Source: Kwoniella bestiolae CBS 10118 (lineage: Eukaryota; Basidiomycota; Tremellomycetes; Tremellales; Cryptococcaceae). Taken from it: a DNA stretch of 64,000 nt. Positions within the stretch are counted from its first letter, which is position 1, and each line of letters begins with the position of its first letter. The stretch is taken from NCBI RefSeq assembly GCF_000512585.2, contig NC_089241.1:6590001-6654000 (forward strand), in the 5' to 3' direction. Positions 11,438-24,500 of this stretch are shown piece by piece. Made by a program: the position numbers and the translations under genes. The notes under the pieces are model-generated. The model searched no databases. It worked only from the letters and a program-made list of their open reading frames with translations, and was not told the DNA's origin.

Positions 11438-12296
11438 CGTGTCTTGTTATGTAGGTGTTGGTCGAGTATGTAGAGGTGTAAAGTAAGTAAGGAAATTGTG
11501 GAGAAATCAGTCAAACCCCACATCATCTCTGTATATAGCTTTTATGAGTTAGCTCAGCAGTCCTCATAGGGTATGACCGAGCGGCGCCAAGAGCGGTGGA
11601 AATGACATCAGCATACCTCGGCACGATCAGGATGAGGACCAGGGCAGTTCGGCCGCGGGATACCTCTATCGAGCAAGATCACAGGAATCTAAGATTACGG
11701 GTGCATCCACCTTGCAGGATAACGAGTAACGCCAAGAGCGGTTACATCCTACTCCTATTCTGAATGCGGCTAGATCGGCATCCCACCATGAAAGCTGTGT
11801 TAAGCTTGTCGGTCCGAGATCGGATCGAGGATGTCGTTATCGTAGCAGCTGCAGGTCAATCTTCAGTGTGATATCTCCGAGATAACGGTGTGATAGTAGC
11901 TTAGCCATGTTGGCTATTTCAGTCATGAACATGAACGAATGAACGTCAAAATACCAAGTGAGCGATTCTTTCATCTTAAGACTTGATTTGACCAACATAA
12001 CATACATTGGGATCACCATGACATCTGAAAGGATCATTGGTGAGGGTGGGATATCGGCGACCGAGATGGAGTACATACAAACCAAAACACAGATCAAAGG
12101 AGGTCTGTGCCATGTATGCATGTATGCATGTTTGCATGTATGCTGTGCTGTGTACTCTATGAGTAGATCTCTGATACTTACTGTAATAGTCTGATCGCCG
12201 TTTGACCGGACGGGGTTGTGTAATCTGCCCATGCCCGTGTCTTCGTACATCATCAACCACGAACCATGAACTGACTACATTATACGACTGGCACTG

Positions 12297-12342
<46 letters not shown>

Positions 12343-12416
12343 CATACCTTGAGTGTGTGATACGACTTAATCCGTCTAGGAGGGAACACCATACACTCCA
12401 TTTAACAACACCCAGG
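11438..12416. other. Divergent intergenic region between LOR paralogue 1 and the monooxygenase
   Basis: About 980 bp. It contains the CA/TA microsatellite at 12297-12342 and imperfect ATGCATGT repeats near 12113-12140. I find no gene. Confidence 0.45.
12297..12342. repeat. Compound (CA)n(TA)n microsatellite
   Basis: About 14 CA units run directly into about 9 TA units, 75 bp upstream of the monooxygenase start codon. The TA part could double as a TATA region. Confidence 0.95.
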
Positions 12417-14603
12417 ATGACCTCCACCACGAACCATGAGAACGAACCGAAACCAAAAGGTAGAGTAGCAGTGCTTGGCCTGGGTGAGTATATCCTCTTA
12501 CTGTCCTCACCACCCATCATACATCTACACCACTGACAACCAGGCTACGTGAACAGGTATATCAGGTATCGTCCAGCTCAAGAACCTCTTGGAAGAAGGG
12601 TTCGAAGTGGTAGGATATGAGCGGAACGATTATTATGGGGGATTATGGAAGTACACCGAAGACAAGAAACAGATCTCGGTATTGCAATGTGAGCAGTAGC
12701 TCATCACCGGATGCGGAAAAGCAATCAGGAGCTAATGCTATCGTACTGACTATAGCTACTATTGCGAATACCTCGAAATACTTCGTGGGTGCGATCTCTC
12801 CCATCATGAAGGTGGTTGACTGATCACTGGGATATCTGTTGTAGGGTCATTTCACGGATTTCCCATTCACTGATGGTCAGTCATCTTCTTAGCGATACAC
12901 TCATACCAGTCCATCTCCCGCTCTCGCTAAATCATTCACCCTCTCACTACATCGCAGACGTCCCAATCTATCCTCGCGCACCAGACATCTACTCCAACAT
13001 CCAAGACTATGTCGACCACTTCAACCTCCTCCCATACATGAGACTGGGCATCAATGTCACCCTCCTCGAAAGATCGTCAGACGGCCAAGCATGGAATATA
13101 CATCACATCTCTGAGGAGAAGGACATTGTGGAGATGTTCGACAAAGTTGTAGTATGCACCGGACCGTGGGAGAGGAGCTATAGACCAAAGTTCAAGGGGG
13201 AAGAGGAGTTTAAAGGGGAGTTCGTGATGGGAAAGGAATACAAAGGGTGAGCATCAGTCTCGTCCTCAAATCATCCTCATGGCGGATTTCAGCTCCTGGT
13301 AGCAGCCCATCTGAAGCACACAAGCGAGCGGCAGAGAAGAGGGATGACATGCTAATCATATCCGACTGGACGGTGTACAGTCCTCAAGAGTACGCTGGGA
13401 AGAGAGTAGCAGTGGTCGGAATGTCCTATACAGCTTGTGATACCGCTGTGGACTTGGTGGGGGTGGCCAAGGAGGTTTACATCTCTCATCGATCAGGTGT
13501 GAGGATAGTGAGTTGTCCACGCACCGTCTCAACCACCAACCACCCCTTCGATACATACCCCCCAATAAAAACGAGCATGGTACATTGACAAATACTCATG
13601 ATTCGCTCTTCATCCACAGGTCCCTCGAATAGTCGACGGAAAAGCGTTCGACACCAAGGTGACCCGCCAGCTCCAATCGCTCATGACGTTCTTCGACAGA
13701 TACAATCCCTGGCTGGGCGAATACATCCCCAACAAAGTGATGGTCTCCAACATGCTCAAGGTTTACCCCAACCTCAAACCCGAATGGAAGCTCCTCCCCG
13801 CTCCCCCATTCAAGAACACCTGGGGAGTAATCAATGATCATATCATCCCCAAATTCCATTCTGGCGAAGTTCTCCCCTTGAACGGGGTCAAAGCTTTTAC
13901 ACCTACTGGTTTCATTACGAACGACCACCATGGTAACGAAGTACACACCGAAGTGGACGTGGTGATTTTCTGTACGGGGGCGTACTTTGATTATTCCAAT
14001 TTATCGCCTGAAGCGAATCCCACATCCCACCAACCGGAAGAATGGGAAAACCTCGAACACTCAAACGGAATGTTGTACCCTCGACTATATCAAAACATCT
14101 TCCATCCGAGCTTTATCGATTCATTGGCATTTATCGGACCATGTAAGGGGTTCAGTTTTGCAATTCACCCAAATAGCGATCTTACCGCTCAAGCCATTAC
14201 TCAAGTCTTCGCGGGGAAATACGATCATAAGCTTCCCAAGACGAAAGACGAGGTAGATGAATGGTGTGAAGAGAATTACAAAGCGAATGTCAAGCTCGTA
14301 CAACACTGGCGAACATTCAGGACTGGACCGACGATCCCTAGGGAGTTCGAGTGGTTCCTTAACGATGCGGCTGGGACGGGGGTCAACGAGTACCTCGGTG
14401 GATGGGGTTGGAAGGCGTGGAAGTTCTGGTGGAGTAATCGAGAATTATATGGGCTGTTGGTAAGAGGTGTGAACTCGCCTGCTCAGTATAGGCTTTTTAG
14501 GGGGGAGGGGAGGAAGCAATGGGATGGGGCTGTGGGGATGATTTATAAAGCGAATGGGAGGGAGGTTCCGGAAAGGTACCAGGGGAAGGGGTTTGAGTGG
14601 TAA
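12417..14603 (+). CDS. Flavin-containing monooxygenase (FMO family)
   Basis: Seven exons (12417-12483, 12557-12688, 12756-12784, 12845-12875, 12958-13246, 13303-13507, 13620-14603) splice to 578 residues. The FAD-binding Rossmann motif is VAVLGLGISGIVQLKNLL at residues 17-34, followed by the E of GYERND. The second, NADPH-binding Rossmann element is VAVVGMSYTACDTAV. A late VVIFCTGAYFDYS strand is also typical of FMOs. The FMO fingerprint FxGxxxHxxxY reads FKGEFVMGKEYK, with Met in place of His. It should be a class B flavoprotein oxidising N- or S-containing or carbonyl substrates; the substrate cannot be told from sequence. Exon 6 needs the acceptor at 13302, because the AG ten bases upstream gives a stop codon. 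It sits among the LOR paralogues. Confidence 0.88.
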
Positions 14604-15103
14604 CCTCACAATGGTCAACATAGGTCTCGGTATATTCTTTTGATGATGTTGATATTCGTACTGGTTCGTTGTATATATATTTGTGTAGTATGAGCACACG
14701 ATGAATGCCCACAAGCAATCGCTTGAACGGGTAGTCCCAAAGGGACAGTACAGTATTCGATCCGCTGGATCAGGCTCTGACCTACTTGCAGAATACCGTA
14801 TTGTTCCACTGGGGTACAGTTACAGTAAATCTGAATAATCAATATTTGTCACGGCAGAGCATCTGACGGTGCGTCGGGGATTCCGTGTCTCGATGACAGG
14901 CGGTGTATCGGCCATGGCGGTGAGTTGTGTGTGCACTAGCGTCGTTGATTGTAAAGAGCACGAGCACGCATGTACTTTGGAAGTAACGAACTCATGGTTG
15001 ATTTTTTATTTATGTAAGAGATGGTGCAGCATTCGACAGCTTTCTTTGCCTTCGTCAGTGTACCGGTGCATATTTGCCAGGTACCAAACATAAACCTTCG
15101 AGT
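14604..15103. other. Intergenic region upstream of LOR paralogue 2
   Basis: 500 bp between the monooxygenase stop and the next start. I see only an imperfect inverted repeat around 14735-14825 (gcaatcgct, gacagtacagtattcgatc, gaataccgtattg). No gene. Confidence 0.4.
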
Positions 15104-16074
15104 ATGGGTCTAATCAAGGCATCACCAACAGCCGACCTTGTCGCTGTCGATCCTCCCATCGGACTACATCCTCAAATCTTCGCTCAGAAGGCTACGACGT
15201 TGGTCCTTAAGGAGAAAGTATGGAGCTGGACTGGGGTGGGTCACAGGCTTTCTTCAGATCAGATGACACTAGGGATACGGTTGATCGTTGTTTGACTTAT
15301 GTCAGGACGATTTCTCCGTAAAAGACATTGAAGGGAGGGACGTCGTGAAATGTCATGGGAAGGCATGGTCCCTGAGAGAACGAAAGGGTGAGTGTTCGGC
15401 CGCTCACAAAATCACAGCATCACAAAGTCATGAACCACCTTTGGACTGACATGGAGAACTGGAATGTGTTATAGTCATCAGTGATGCCGATGATAAGTTC
15501 TTATTTGGCATAAGGAATAAGATCCTGACTATTCACACCACGTTCATAGGGGAAGATGAGAGTGAGAAAGAGTTATTCAGGATTAGGAAGAGGTTGAGCC
15601 GTGAGTGTCTTCATCCTCACTTAATACTTTATCTATAATTTTTGACACGTGCGAGCATCGACTGTCCTTTGATATGTTTTCCACAATCACTCACTTATTT
15701 TACCTTGAATCAGTCGGCGCCAAGATGAAAGCGACCTTCCTTAACCCCTCAAACGGCCAACCCATCACCTTACTCCTCAAAGGCGATTTCTGGGGTGGCT
15801 CAGCGGACATTTCCATAGAGGATGGTCCAATCATCGCTCAGATCAGTAGGAAATTGTTGAATGCCAGAGAATGGCTGGTAGATCAACAAACTGTGAGCTG
15901 TCCTCCCTCTTCTCACTCCACGGATATATATCCATTTGTATTGCTTGTCACTGACCTGTTGAATTGCCAATGCAGTACTTCGTGACCATCGCTCCTGGGG
16001 TGGATCTCGCGCTGATGGCTGCGATGTGTATATGCTTTGACGAAGCTATGAACAAGAAGGCTCCTGGAGCGTAG
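15104..16074 (+). CDS. LURP-one-related (tubby-like fold) protein, paralogue 2
   Basis: Five exons (15104-15235, 15306-15387, 15475-15600, 15714-15892, 15976-16074) splice to 205 residues. The start MGLIKAS is preferred over an upstream ATG at 15074 because paralogue 3 begins MGFFTAS at the same alignment point. Recognisable blocks are TTLVLKEKVWSWTG, KCHGKAWSLRERK, FGIRNKILTIH, LLLKGDFWGGSADISIEDGP and FVTIAPGVDLALMAAMCICF. These match the LOR (DUF567) beta-barrel with a central hydrophobic helix near the C-terminus. There is no signal peptide, so it is probably cytosolic or peripheral to membranes. Function in fungi is unknown. It is tandem with paralogue 3, with 451 bp between them. Confidence 0.87.
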
Positions 16075-16525
16075 ATGTGTTCGCTGAGTATGAAAGATGG
16101 TGATGGTTCTCTTTTTAACTAGACCCTTGTCGTGTACATTTGTCTTAGCTACGGGTACTATGGATGTGTACATTGGATTACGACGCTGGTAAAGTACTGA
16201 TACTAAAGTAGTACTCGTACTCCTCTCCCACAATGCTCGGTGTTATCTAATCTTGAAGGCTGTGTATGAACCGATGATGACGTACTAGTCCCACTCACTA
16301 ATCCGATGATAACGTAATTCACTAGTAAGCGGTACTCCGAGGTATGCGCTGGTTTCTTGGCTGTACTCGTACACTTGCAGTTGCACAGCATCACATCTCT
16401 CATGCATATATATTCATATATATACTCCAGCCTTTGATCCAGCCCTTGACCACTTCAAACACTTCAACCATATCTGTCCCGCATACCTGATCATCAACAA
16501 CAGCGTCAACCCAATCCAACTCACC
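16075..16525. promoter_or_regulatory. Intergenic region between LOR paralogues 2 and 3
   Basis: 450 bp with a TATATATA-like run at about 16407-16424, roughly 100 bp before the paralogue 3 start, and GTACT-rich imperfect repeats around 16190-16225. Confidence 0.4.
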
Positions 16526-17668
16526 ATGGGATTCTTCACCGCCTCTGCACCAGCCCAACTCCACCCCGTCAACCCTCCCCTGGGACTTCATCCCAACTTC
16601 TTCGCAAAGCAACCTACGACGCTCGTCCTGAAAGAGAAAGTATTCAGCTGGAGTGGGGTGAGTCATGACATCTCCTTTGAGCATGAACATGAACACATCA
16701 AATCATGTCGAGTCATCTGTCTTTGGCGGTAGAGAGCTAATCAGGTGCATTGACGTAGGACGACTTCTCAGTAAAAGATACAAACGGATTCACCGTGGTC
16801 AAATGCCATGGACAAGCAATCTCATTTAGGGATCGTAAAGGTGGTTACTCTGCTCTCCTCTCCTGATGTCTGCGTCATCCAGCATCCAGTCAGACATGAC
16901 ATGTGAAATCGGTATTCGTAGCTGACCAGATGAGCCCGATAACATATAGTCATAAACGATCCCAACGGCAACTTCCTATTCGGACTTCGTAACAAGCTAC
17001 TAACAATCCACAAGACGTTCATCGGTGAGACTCAGGATGAGAGGGAGTTATTCAGGATAAGAAAGAGGATGAGCTGTGAGCTTTCTTCTCCAATCACTAC
17101 GATCTCTTTCATCCGTTCCATTCACTTCCACGACTCGTCTACCCTCCTTCATTCTTTGCCATTCCCATCCTGAAACTAAAACTGATCCAACCCTTCCTCC
17201 TCCCCTACAGTCGGCTCAAAGATGGAAGCGACCTTCACGAACCCCTCGACTGGCCAGCCTATCACCTTGCTCTTGAAGGGTGATTTCTGGGGTGGTTCAG
17301 CGGATATATCAATTGAGAATGGGCCGGTCGTAGCTCAGATCTCGAGACAGGTGTTCAATATGAGAGAGGTGTTTACGGATCAACAGACCGTGAGTTGTAG
17401 TTGACACTTGAAGCCTGCTCGTCTATCACATCTCTACCAAGAAACAATATGAGAGAGGGAGGGAGGGGAGAAGCATGTATCCTTCATCTCTCGCTGTGCA
17501 ACGAGAGAAGGAGAGAAGCCCGAGACATACATAAATAAACCAAGAGGATATAAGCTTATTTTGATGATTACACAGTACTTCGTCACCGTCGCTCCGGGCG
17601 TGGATTTGGCGCTGATAGCTGCAATTTGCATCTGTTTCGATGAAGCCAAGAATGAGAACAACAATTAG
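16526..17668 (+). CDS. LURP-one-related (tubby-like fold) protein, paralogue 3
   Basis: Five exons (16526-16657, 16759-16840, 16950-17075, 17211-17389, 17576-17668) splice to 203 residues. It is the nearest relative of paralogue 2. Exons 1-4 have exactly the same lengths in both (132, 82, 126, 179 nt), and most core blocks are identical or nearly so (TTLVLKEKVFSWSG, LLLKGDFWGGSADISIENGP, FVTVAPGVDLALIAAICICF). This points to a recent tandem duplication. The proteins differ most at the N-terminus and at the extreme C-terminus (KNENNN against NKKAPGA). The start is fixed by the shared MG-aromatic/aliphatic beginning and a TATA-like run about 100 bp upstream. No function can be assigned beyond the LOR fold. 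Confidence 0.87.
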
Positions 17669-17964
17669 AGAAGTTCAATGTATGATTCCGGCGGTCCAAG
17701 TCGAGAACAAGAATGAAGCTGTTTTATGTGTTATCCTAATAATATAGATCTGAGATATACTTGTATCGTATCGTCTAAATGTATTCTTCGTATACCGCAA
17801 CCGCAACCCAAAGGAAAGCCAGAACAGCGCATGTTCTCGTTCAGATTTTCATGTGAAACTCTTTCATTTCGTTGCGAGAGTAAGAAAGGACAATGAATAC
17901 CAGATTCATCCATTATCTATCTCATCTATATATCTATAATATCTATTATTCAAATTTCTCCCAC

Positions 17965-20652
17965 CTAATATAACTTGGGATTCCCCGGTATCCCCTCCTC
18001 ACCATACGAATCACCATAATTATACCCCCTAGATCTCTGCGACTGAGATAATCCCTCCCATCCTCGCTGTCTCTGACCCATCTCGGTGGTCCGGGCATCA
18101 CCAGCCGAATATGGATACGCCTGGGCAGGTCTGGCCTCCGGCCACGCGGCGTTCCCTTGAGCAGGTTGAGCTCCCGTGGGATATGCGGAGGGGAAGGTTT
18201 CCTGTGGTGGTTGCTCAGCCTGGTAGAAATTGGAACTATTGATGTGGTTCTGCTGATGCTGTGCTGGGGTATACTGAGACTGAGCATGATTATGATCACC
18301 CTCCTGTAATCTCTGATACGATTTGGTAGATCTCAGCGTGGGCGTCATATTTCCACTGGACGTTCGTCTGTCATGTTGAAGAGGAGATGAGGATGTAAAG
18401 TCTGTCTGCTGATGCTGAGTTGGCGCGGTAGAGCCATTCGCATAACCTGTTTTGAGATTTGACAGCTCCTGTGGTCTGTTCTCATCGCCTTCAATTGTAT
18501 CAGGCATGAACCTGTACATGTCAGGTCCTGATCAGTGACTGCTTTCGTCTGAAATACAATCAAGTAGAGAGATCTCCTTGTCTGAGGAAGGAAGACTCAC
18601 GTTCTCTGCAACTTCGTGCTACTCGAGTGCGTACCGGGTTTACCCCTTATATAATCCACCAAGAATTTACAAGCGAGGTATATCTCCAGTCCGAAATCGG
18701 ATAGGTTGATAGTATCCCATATAGCCTGGAAGTAGGTTTTGATAGATGTGTGACGTTGATGTGGGTTCTTGAGTGGGTCGGTGCTGAGTGTATATGAACA
18801 AAAGATCATGTCAGTTACGATCATCAATAACCCATTTTTATCAGATCTTTCTCAGAAAGTTATGTTGTTTAAGAGTATCAGCCGGAAGTTTAAAGAAAGA
18901 AGAGAACTCACTAATCCGTCCAATTGTAGGCCCAGCCCATATAAATACTAAAAAACACCATCTCCACGCAAGTGCATAATGCTGAAAGACCGTCCGATAC
19001 GTTGGTGGCCGTCCATAAGGCCGTTCCTTTGATGACATTATAAGTCTGTAAGATGGAGAACAAGAAGCCTACGTTCACAGCGAAACGACGATTAGTAAAT
19101 GGTGATGAGCTGAGGGATGTTGAGATGAATAACGTTTGGGCTGTGTAAAGGAAATATGGTCTAGGTGGGGAGGTAGAGCTCACTTTGATAGAATGTGAAG
19201 AAGACTATCAACTTTATAGCGAGGAACTAAATATTCCCCAGCAATGTCAGCTTGCTTTCCGTTAATTTTTACTTTTTGAAGTGAGTGGATGTTCTCGAGC
19301 TCACCTTATTCAACGGTTTGCGACCTTTCAATTCATCTTTGCACAGCACGTAGAATATGATCAAGCCGTACAACGCCACTGAGATCGATACGAAATCGAC
19401 AGCGTCCAGGTAGGCTTCGGCATAATGAACAGAATATTCGTCGGGGCATAGCTATAGCGCAAGACGTAAACGTCCCATTCGTCAGAGCCCTTTTCTTGTC
19501 GAGGTCAAGAAGGGACTTGCGTAATCGAGTGACTGAACTCACCACGCCGTAATACAGACAGATGATCCCAACGATCGAGATTAGTGGTCTGAGGATGACA
19601 TATTGCATGACGCTGAAACTCAGAGCATGCCAGAAATACGGCTTGGAAGCTCTAAATCTCCAGAAATTGAACTAAGCGAGAGTAAGCTTGGGATATCTCG
19701 AGAGAAGAGGATGGTCGGCTCACTGGGAATCTGGTGGGGTCCGCAGGCAAGGGAATCAGCCAGACTCAATCTCACGCAATGAGCTATAACTTACGGGAAC
19801 TTCTTCTTGTCCTTTTCTGCCAGTGCAGTCTTGATCTGCTGGTCCGTCGTACCCATTGAAACTAGTTCCATGAGAAGCATCAGGAATGCAGAGAGGGTTA
19901 TTGCTTCGTATGCGGTCTGAGGGGTATGTCACGGGATATCAGCCGTGTTCTCGTCAACTTATTCGAAAGCGCAAAGGTAATAGGGGTCAACAATTGAGTA
20001 ACGCACCTCTGCCAAGATGTAATACTCGTATTCCCTATAATACCTATACGAGAAGAACGATACGATGGAGTAGCTGCGTCACAGCCATGTGTCATTCGGA
20101 TCAGCAAGAGTTGCGCACGTAGGAGATTGATAGGCCATGCTCTCATCTCACTCACACAGCAGGCATCAACAGGACCCTCATGACCTGTCTCTGGGCCGGT
20201 GGATGCTGATACCGTACAGCGTGCATCGTGAGATTGAACAGCGTTATGAGGGTGGTCTATCGTACGTAGTAAAAAGGAGAGATCAGCTTTCACCTTCCAT
20301 AGCAGCCATGAGAGAAAGGAGAATGTGATGAAACCTACAAGAGCAGCACATCCTCCTGCGACAGCCCACCTATCAAGCAAATGGTATATAAGCTTTTGTA
20401 TTTGTTCAACCAATGCTAGCTTACCCTATACGATGTGCATCCCAATGTATACCGTCCTACGACATTGTCCCGTAAGTGCACTGTCCCGCTACAAAGAAGG
20501 CAAGAGCAGAGATGACAACTCACAGGGCTGAAGAAGACATCTTCGTTGGTATCCTACATATCCCTCGTCGTCAGCTATATAGATTGTACCTGGTACGGGT
20601 GACGAGAAGCTGTACTAACAGTGATATTTGAATTGGTCGAAGGACAAGACAT
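17965..20652 (-). CDS. TMEM184/Ost-alpha (DUF300) seven-pass membrane protein
   Basis: Fourteen exons splice to 557 residues: 20652-20620, 20553-20524, 20456-20425, 20369-20294, 20256-20156, 20073-20007, 19916-19795, 19730-19724, 19671-19543, 19451-19305, 19226-19184, 19068-18912, 18783-18601, 18511-17965. Family marks include HAVRYQHPPAQRQVMRVLLM, YSIVSFFSYRYYREYEYY, FPFPFNFWRFRASKPYFWH, KDELKGRKPLNK and FLAIKLIVFFTFYQ. About seven hydrophobic segments fill residues 25-370. The last 180 residues are disordered and rich in Gln/Ser/Tyr/Pro. Relatives include vertebrate organic-solute-transporter alpha, TMEM184 and the fission-yeast vacuolar Atg8-binding protein Hfl1. A vacuolar or endomembrane location is therefore likely but not shown here. 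Exon 8 is only 7 nt yet restores the conserved FPFPFNFW motif. Confidence 0.9.
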
Positions 20653-21578
20653 CTCTGGTTCTCCCTCGTATTAACCCCTCTACGTGAGGGGGCCTGGCCT
20701 ATCGGAACTTGAAAGTTGGGTATCGAGTCCTCTATCAACTTGCTGAGAGATTCAAGCTGCAGTCCTCTGTATCCTGTATCCTGCCTGTTCCTCGATTAAC
20801 CTGTCCTTAAGTTGACCAATGCAGGTGTATACACAATTCTCGGTGAGAAGCAGAGTTATAAGATGATAAGTGGTGAAAGACCAAGAGACCACTCGTAATG
20901 TTTCTCTTTCTGTTCCTCTTTCGATGCAGACGCGTAGTAAAGTAAAAAAAGTCCAATTACACAGCTGCGACGAAATCAATATACTGTACGCGGGGCCCGC
21001 AGCATCTATTTATAGTTGTTGTTTGCCCTGTACTTATCTCGGCCGTATCGTGAAGAGAAGAACAGTGGTGAACTCAGTTCTGATAGCATCCCAAGTGGTA
21101 TGGATGGTGGATGGTGTCAAAGGTGAATGCATGTCACCTGTGATGGGATGGGATGGCTCCACATGATAGACTGAACATGGTAAAGTGAAAAGAATCAAAA
21201 GATCAAAGAAAGGATGGAACAAAGCTGAAACGAATTCATCCTACCATTTTATTTCTATTCCTGGTGTGACGTTTGGCAATGCCAAGACATTCCTTACTGT
21301 TCTCACTCGCAGTTATCTTCCGTTTGCGCACAGCATAAAGGAGGAAATGGTAGAGCGGATGGCAGCGGACAAGCATTAGGATAAAGACTCGCCCTCGAGG
21401 ACCTCCCCCCAGCAGAGTGGATGTGAACGCAACACAGATGCATGCTCGTGACATGAACACAACACCGCAGAAAGCAAGAACAGGTGCATTCTAATCTATG
21501 TAAATGACCAACCAACCAATCAACCAAGAAGATATAAGTACTAACATTCAGACAAAGGATGTTAACCCAACACACACA
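20653..21578. other. Intergenic region between the TMEM184-like gene and CTP synthase 3' end
   Basis: About 925 bp holding the TMEM184-like promoter and the CTP synthase 3' UTR. No gene or repeat seen. Confidence 0.4.
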
Positions 21579-24500
21579 CTAAGCATCACCATTAACAGCC
21601 ACTCCCTCCAACTGTCTTTCCTTTTCCTCCAAATCCCCATTGACCTCACCTCTCACTCTAATACCATCAACAGCCTGTCTCTTCCCTTTTCCTTGTTCAG
21701 TATAAGCATCGCTGGCAGGGACGATCTTACTTTCCTCAGGGTGGGGGTCAACGTACCCGCCATTTTCATTATTGGCAATCTGTTCAGATAACACGTTGGA
21801 TCCACAGGCAGCGGCGATGAGACCTAGGAAGGGAGGGGAGGGGTTGAGAGGTCGGGAACAGAATTCGGGGTGGGCTTGGAGGGCGACGAAGTATGGGTGG
21901 TCTATCCAAGTGGAGTGGTATCAGCTTCGAGGTCCTGTATGATATATTTTTGGTGCGTCATCTCTGATATGTAAAGGAGACCTTGCTCCCGTCTCTTGCT
22001 CTTTCTGTTGTTCCGCTCTTACGACATAGGTCTCATGTACCTCCTTATGGTTGCACTGAAATCATTGTCTGAAACACGAGTGATTAAGACTGTCCCGTCC
22101 TTCACTCCATTCTATACCAAGTGAAAATATACCAAGTGAAAAGACACAAAAACTCACCATCCAACTCCAACATCTGCATCCTCTCCCCCCTCTCATCCTT
22201 CCCAACAAACCTCAAACCCTTCTTCGACTCCAACTCCTCCACATATCTAGGTTCAACCTCGTATCGATGCCTGTGTCGTTCCCATGCGACCTGGTTCGAA
22301 CCATACAGCCTTCTGAGCTTGGACGACTCGGTGTGATCCTGGAAGATGGTCGGTCGGAGACCCAGTCGCATGGTACCTCCCATGTGGGTCTTGGAGATCT
22401 CAGGCATGAAGCAGATGACTGGGTGGGGGGTGTCGGGGATGAGTTCGGCAGAGTTCGCTCCTGTCACATTGAGAGGAATCAGCATCGTTGTAGTTTGTCA
22501 TGACGGTGGATAATCGGAATCTTATAGTCCGATGAGATTGTGTATGAAGGTCTTTCGGTGGTAGTCTGAATGTAAAGTGTACTTTTACTCACCCTCCAAA
22601 CCACACACATTCCTAGCCCACTCAATAACAGCCACCTGGAATCCCAAACAGATACCCAAGAATGGGACGTGTTGTTCTCTAGCCCACTTCACAGCAGAGA
22701 TCATACCTTCCGTACCTCGATGTCCGAATCCACCAGGGACGATGATACCTCTACAACACAGAACAATCAATCAGCTTGGCAAGTTTACTGAAGGAACAGC
22801 TGACTCACTTGGCAGAACAGAGGGCAGACCAGGCATCATGGAATTTGACGGGGTTGGATGTTTGAGTGTGGGGTTCGAGGTCGGATGAGTCGACCCACTG
22901 AATCATATTTTACGCCATTAGCAAAACACCCTTTTGTTTTTCTGAGTTGGAGTCAGAAAGGGCTGTATAGACTCACTTGTAATTCGAGCTTTCGACCGCA
23001 TCGCATTGAAGCATGTTCCAAAGCCTTTACAACGGACATATAAGAATCCTCGAGGGTAGTGTATTTACCGACGAGCACGATAGATACGCTATCGAAGAGT
23101 CTTTCTTGGCTATAAACGTATCTAAATTAGCCTGTGCCCTCTTCTATCATTGACATCCCATACTTCCGTTCGAATGATAATCTGTCACTTGTCATTGATC
23201 TAGTGAAGAATGGTGACTCACCCAACAGTTAGAGCCTTCCATCTACCCATAAACTCCTCGCCCTTCCTCTTGAATTTATCATTAACAGTGACATCATCAA
23301 GGTTCAATCGCTTCTTGAGGAAATCCAACATCCCTTGTTCTTGGAGTAATAGCGGTACGTGGTATGTGGAGGATACGTTGTGAACACCTAAAACCTGTTT
23401 AGGCGAGACATGACAGAACATCGATACTTTCTCCATAGTGGCTGTAAGGAGGGGGTCGGTACATCTACATGCGATCTGTAGTTGTGACGATATATCAGCA
23501 AACTCTGTCCAAACTCATGAATATTCCGATGATCTGGCGTGGGATACGGTAGTGAGATCAAATTGAGTCGTCAAGTAGCTGAGATTGAGCAGAAAGAAAA
23601 GATTGACCCACCAAGTCAGGCAAAAGACCCAACCCTCTCAAATCCCTCACGCCAGCCTGAGTAGGTTTAGTCTTTTGTTCACCTCCTACAACAGGTATCA
23701 AAGAGACGTAGATCAAGGCGAAGTTCTCGTGTCCTACTCTGAATTGGAACTGTCTCATCGCTTCTACGAATGGCATGGACTCGATATCACCGACTGTACC
23801 ACCGAGCTAAACCGTAAATCATCACAACGAGGATTAGCTTCTGTTCCTCGGATAATACACTGCATCATATTTATGGTCAGAAATATAATGAAGAAGTTCT
23901 CACTCACCTCGATAATACAGACATCAGGTTCTTCACCCGTACCATCCACAGGAATCTTCGATACCCTCTCGATCCAATCTTGAATCGCGTTGGTCAAGTG
24001 AGGGATGATCTGTACGGTTTTACCGAGGTAGTCTCCTTTCCTCTATTACCATCCGATCGCATATATCAGTAATGATTTCCAGACGGTATGAATAGCTAAA
24101 AGTACGATGCACTCACCTCTCTGTCAATGACGTGTGAATAGACTTTACCAGTCGTAACGTTGTTATCCTTGTTCAAGGAGACATCAAGATATCTCTCGTA
24201 GTTTCCCAGATCCAGATCTGTTTCACCACCGTCGTTAAGGACGTATACTTCACCTATAACGCATTGAAGGGGAGATGAAGGGTATCAGCTATATACTCTT
24301 TCCATGCTTCTCCCAACAGCCAAGCCTTCAATTCGTTCATTTGGATATTATTCGATCACACCAACGAATTATTCACCTGGTCCACCCCTTCCATGATTGT
24401 CGAATGAGCCTCGAAGCAGACCAAACACTCACCATGCTCTGTAGGAGCCATCGTACCAGCATCTATATTCATATAAGGATCAATCTTGATAGCTGTCACT

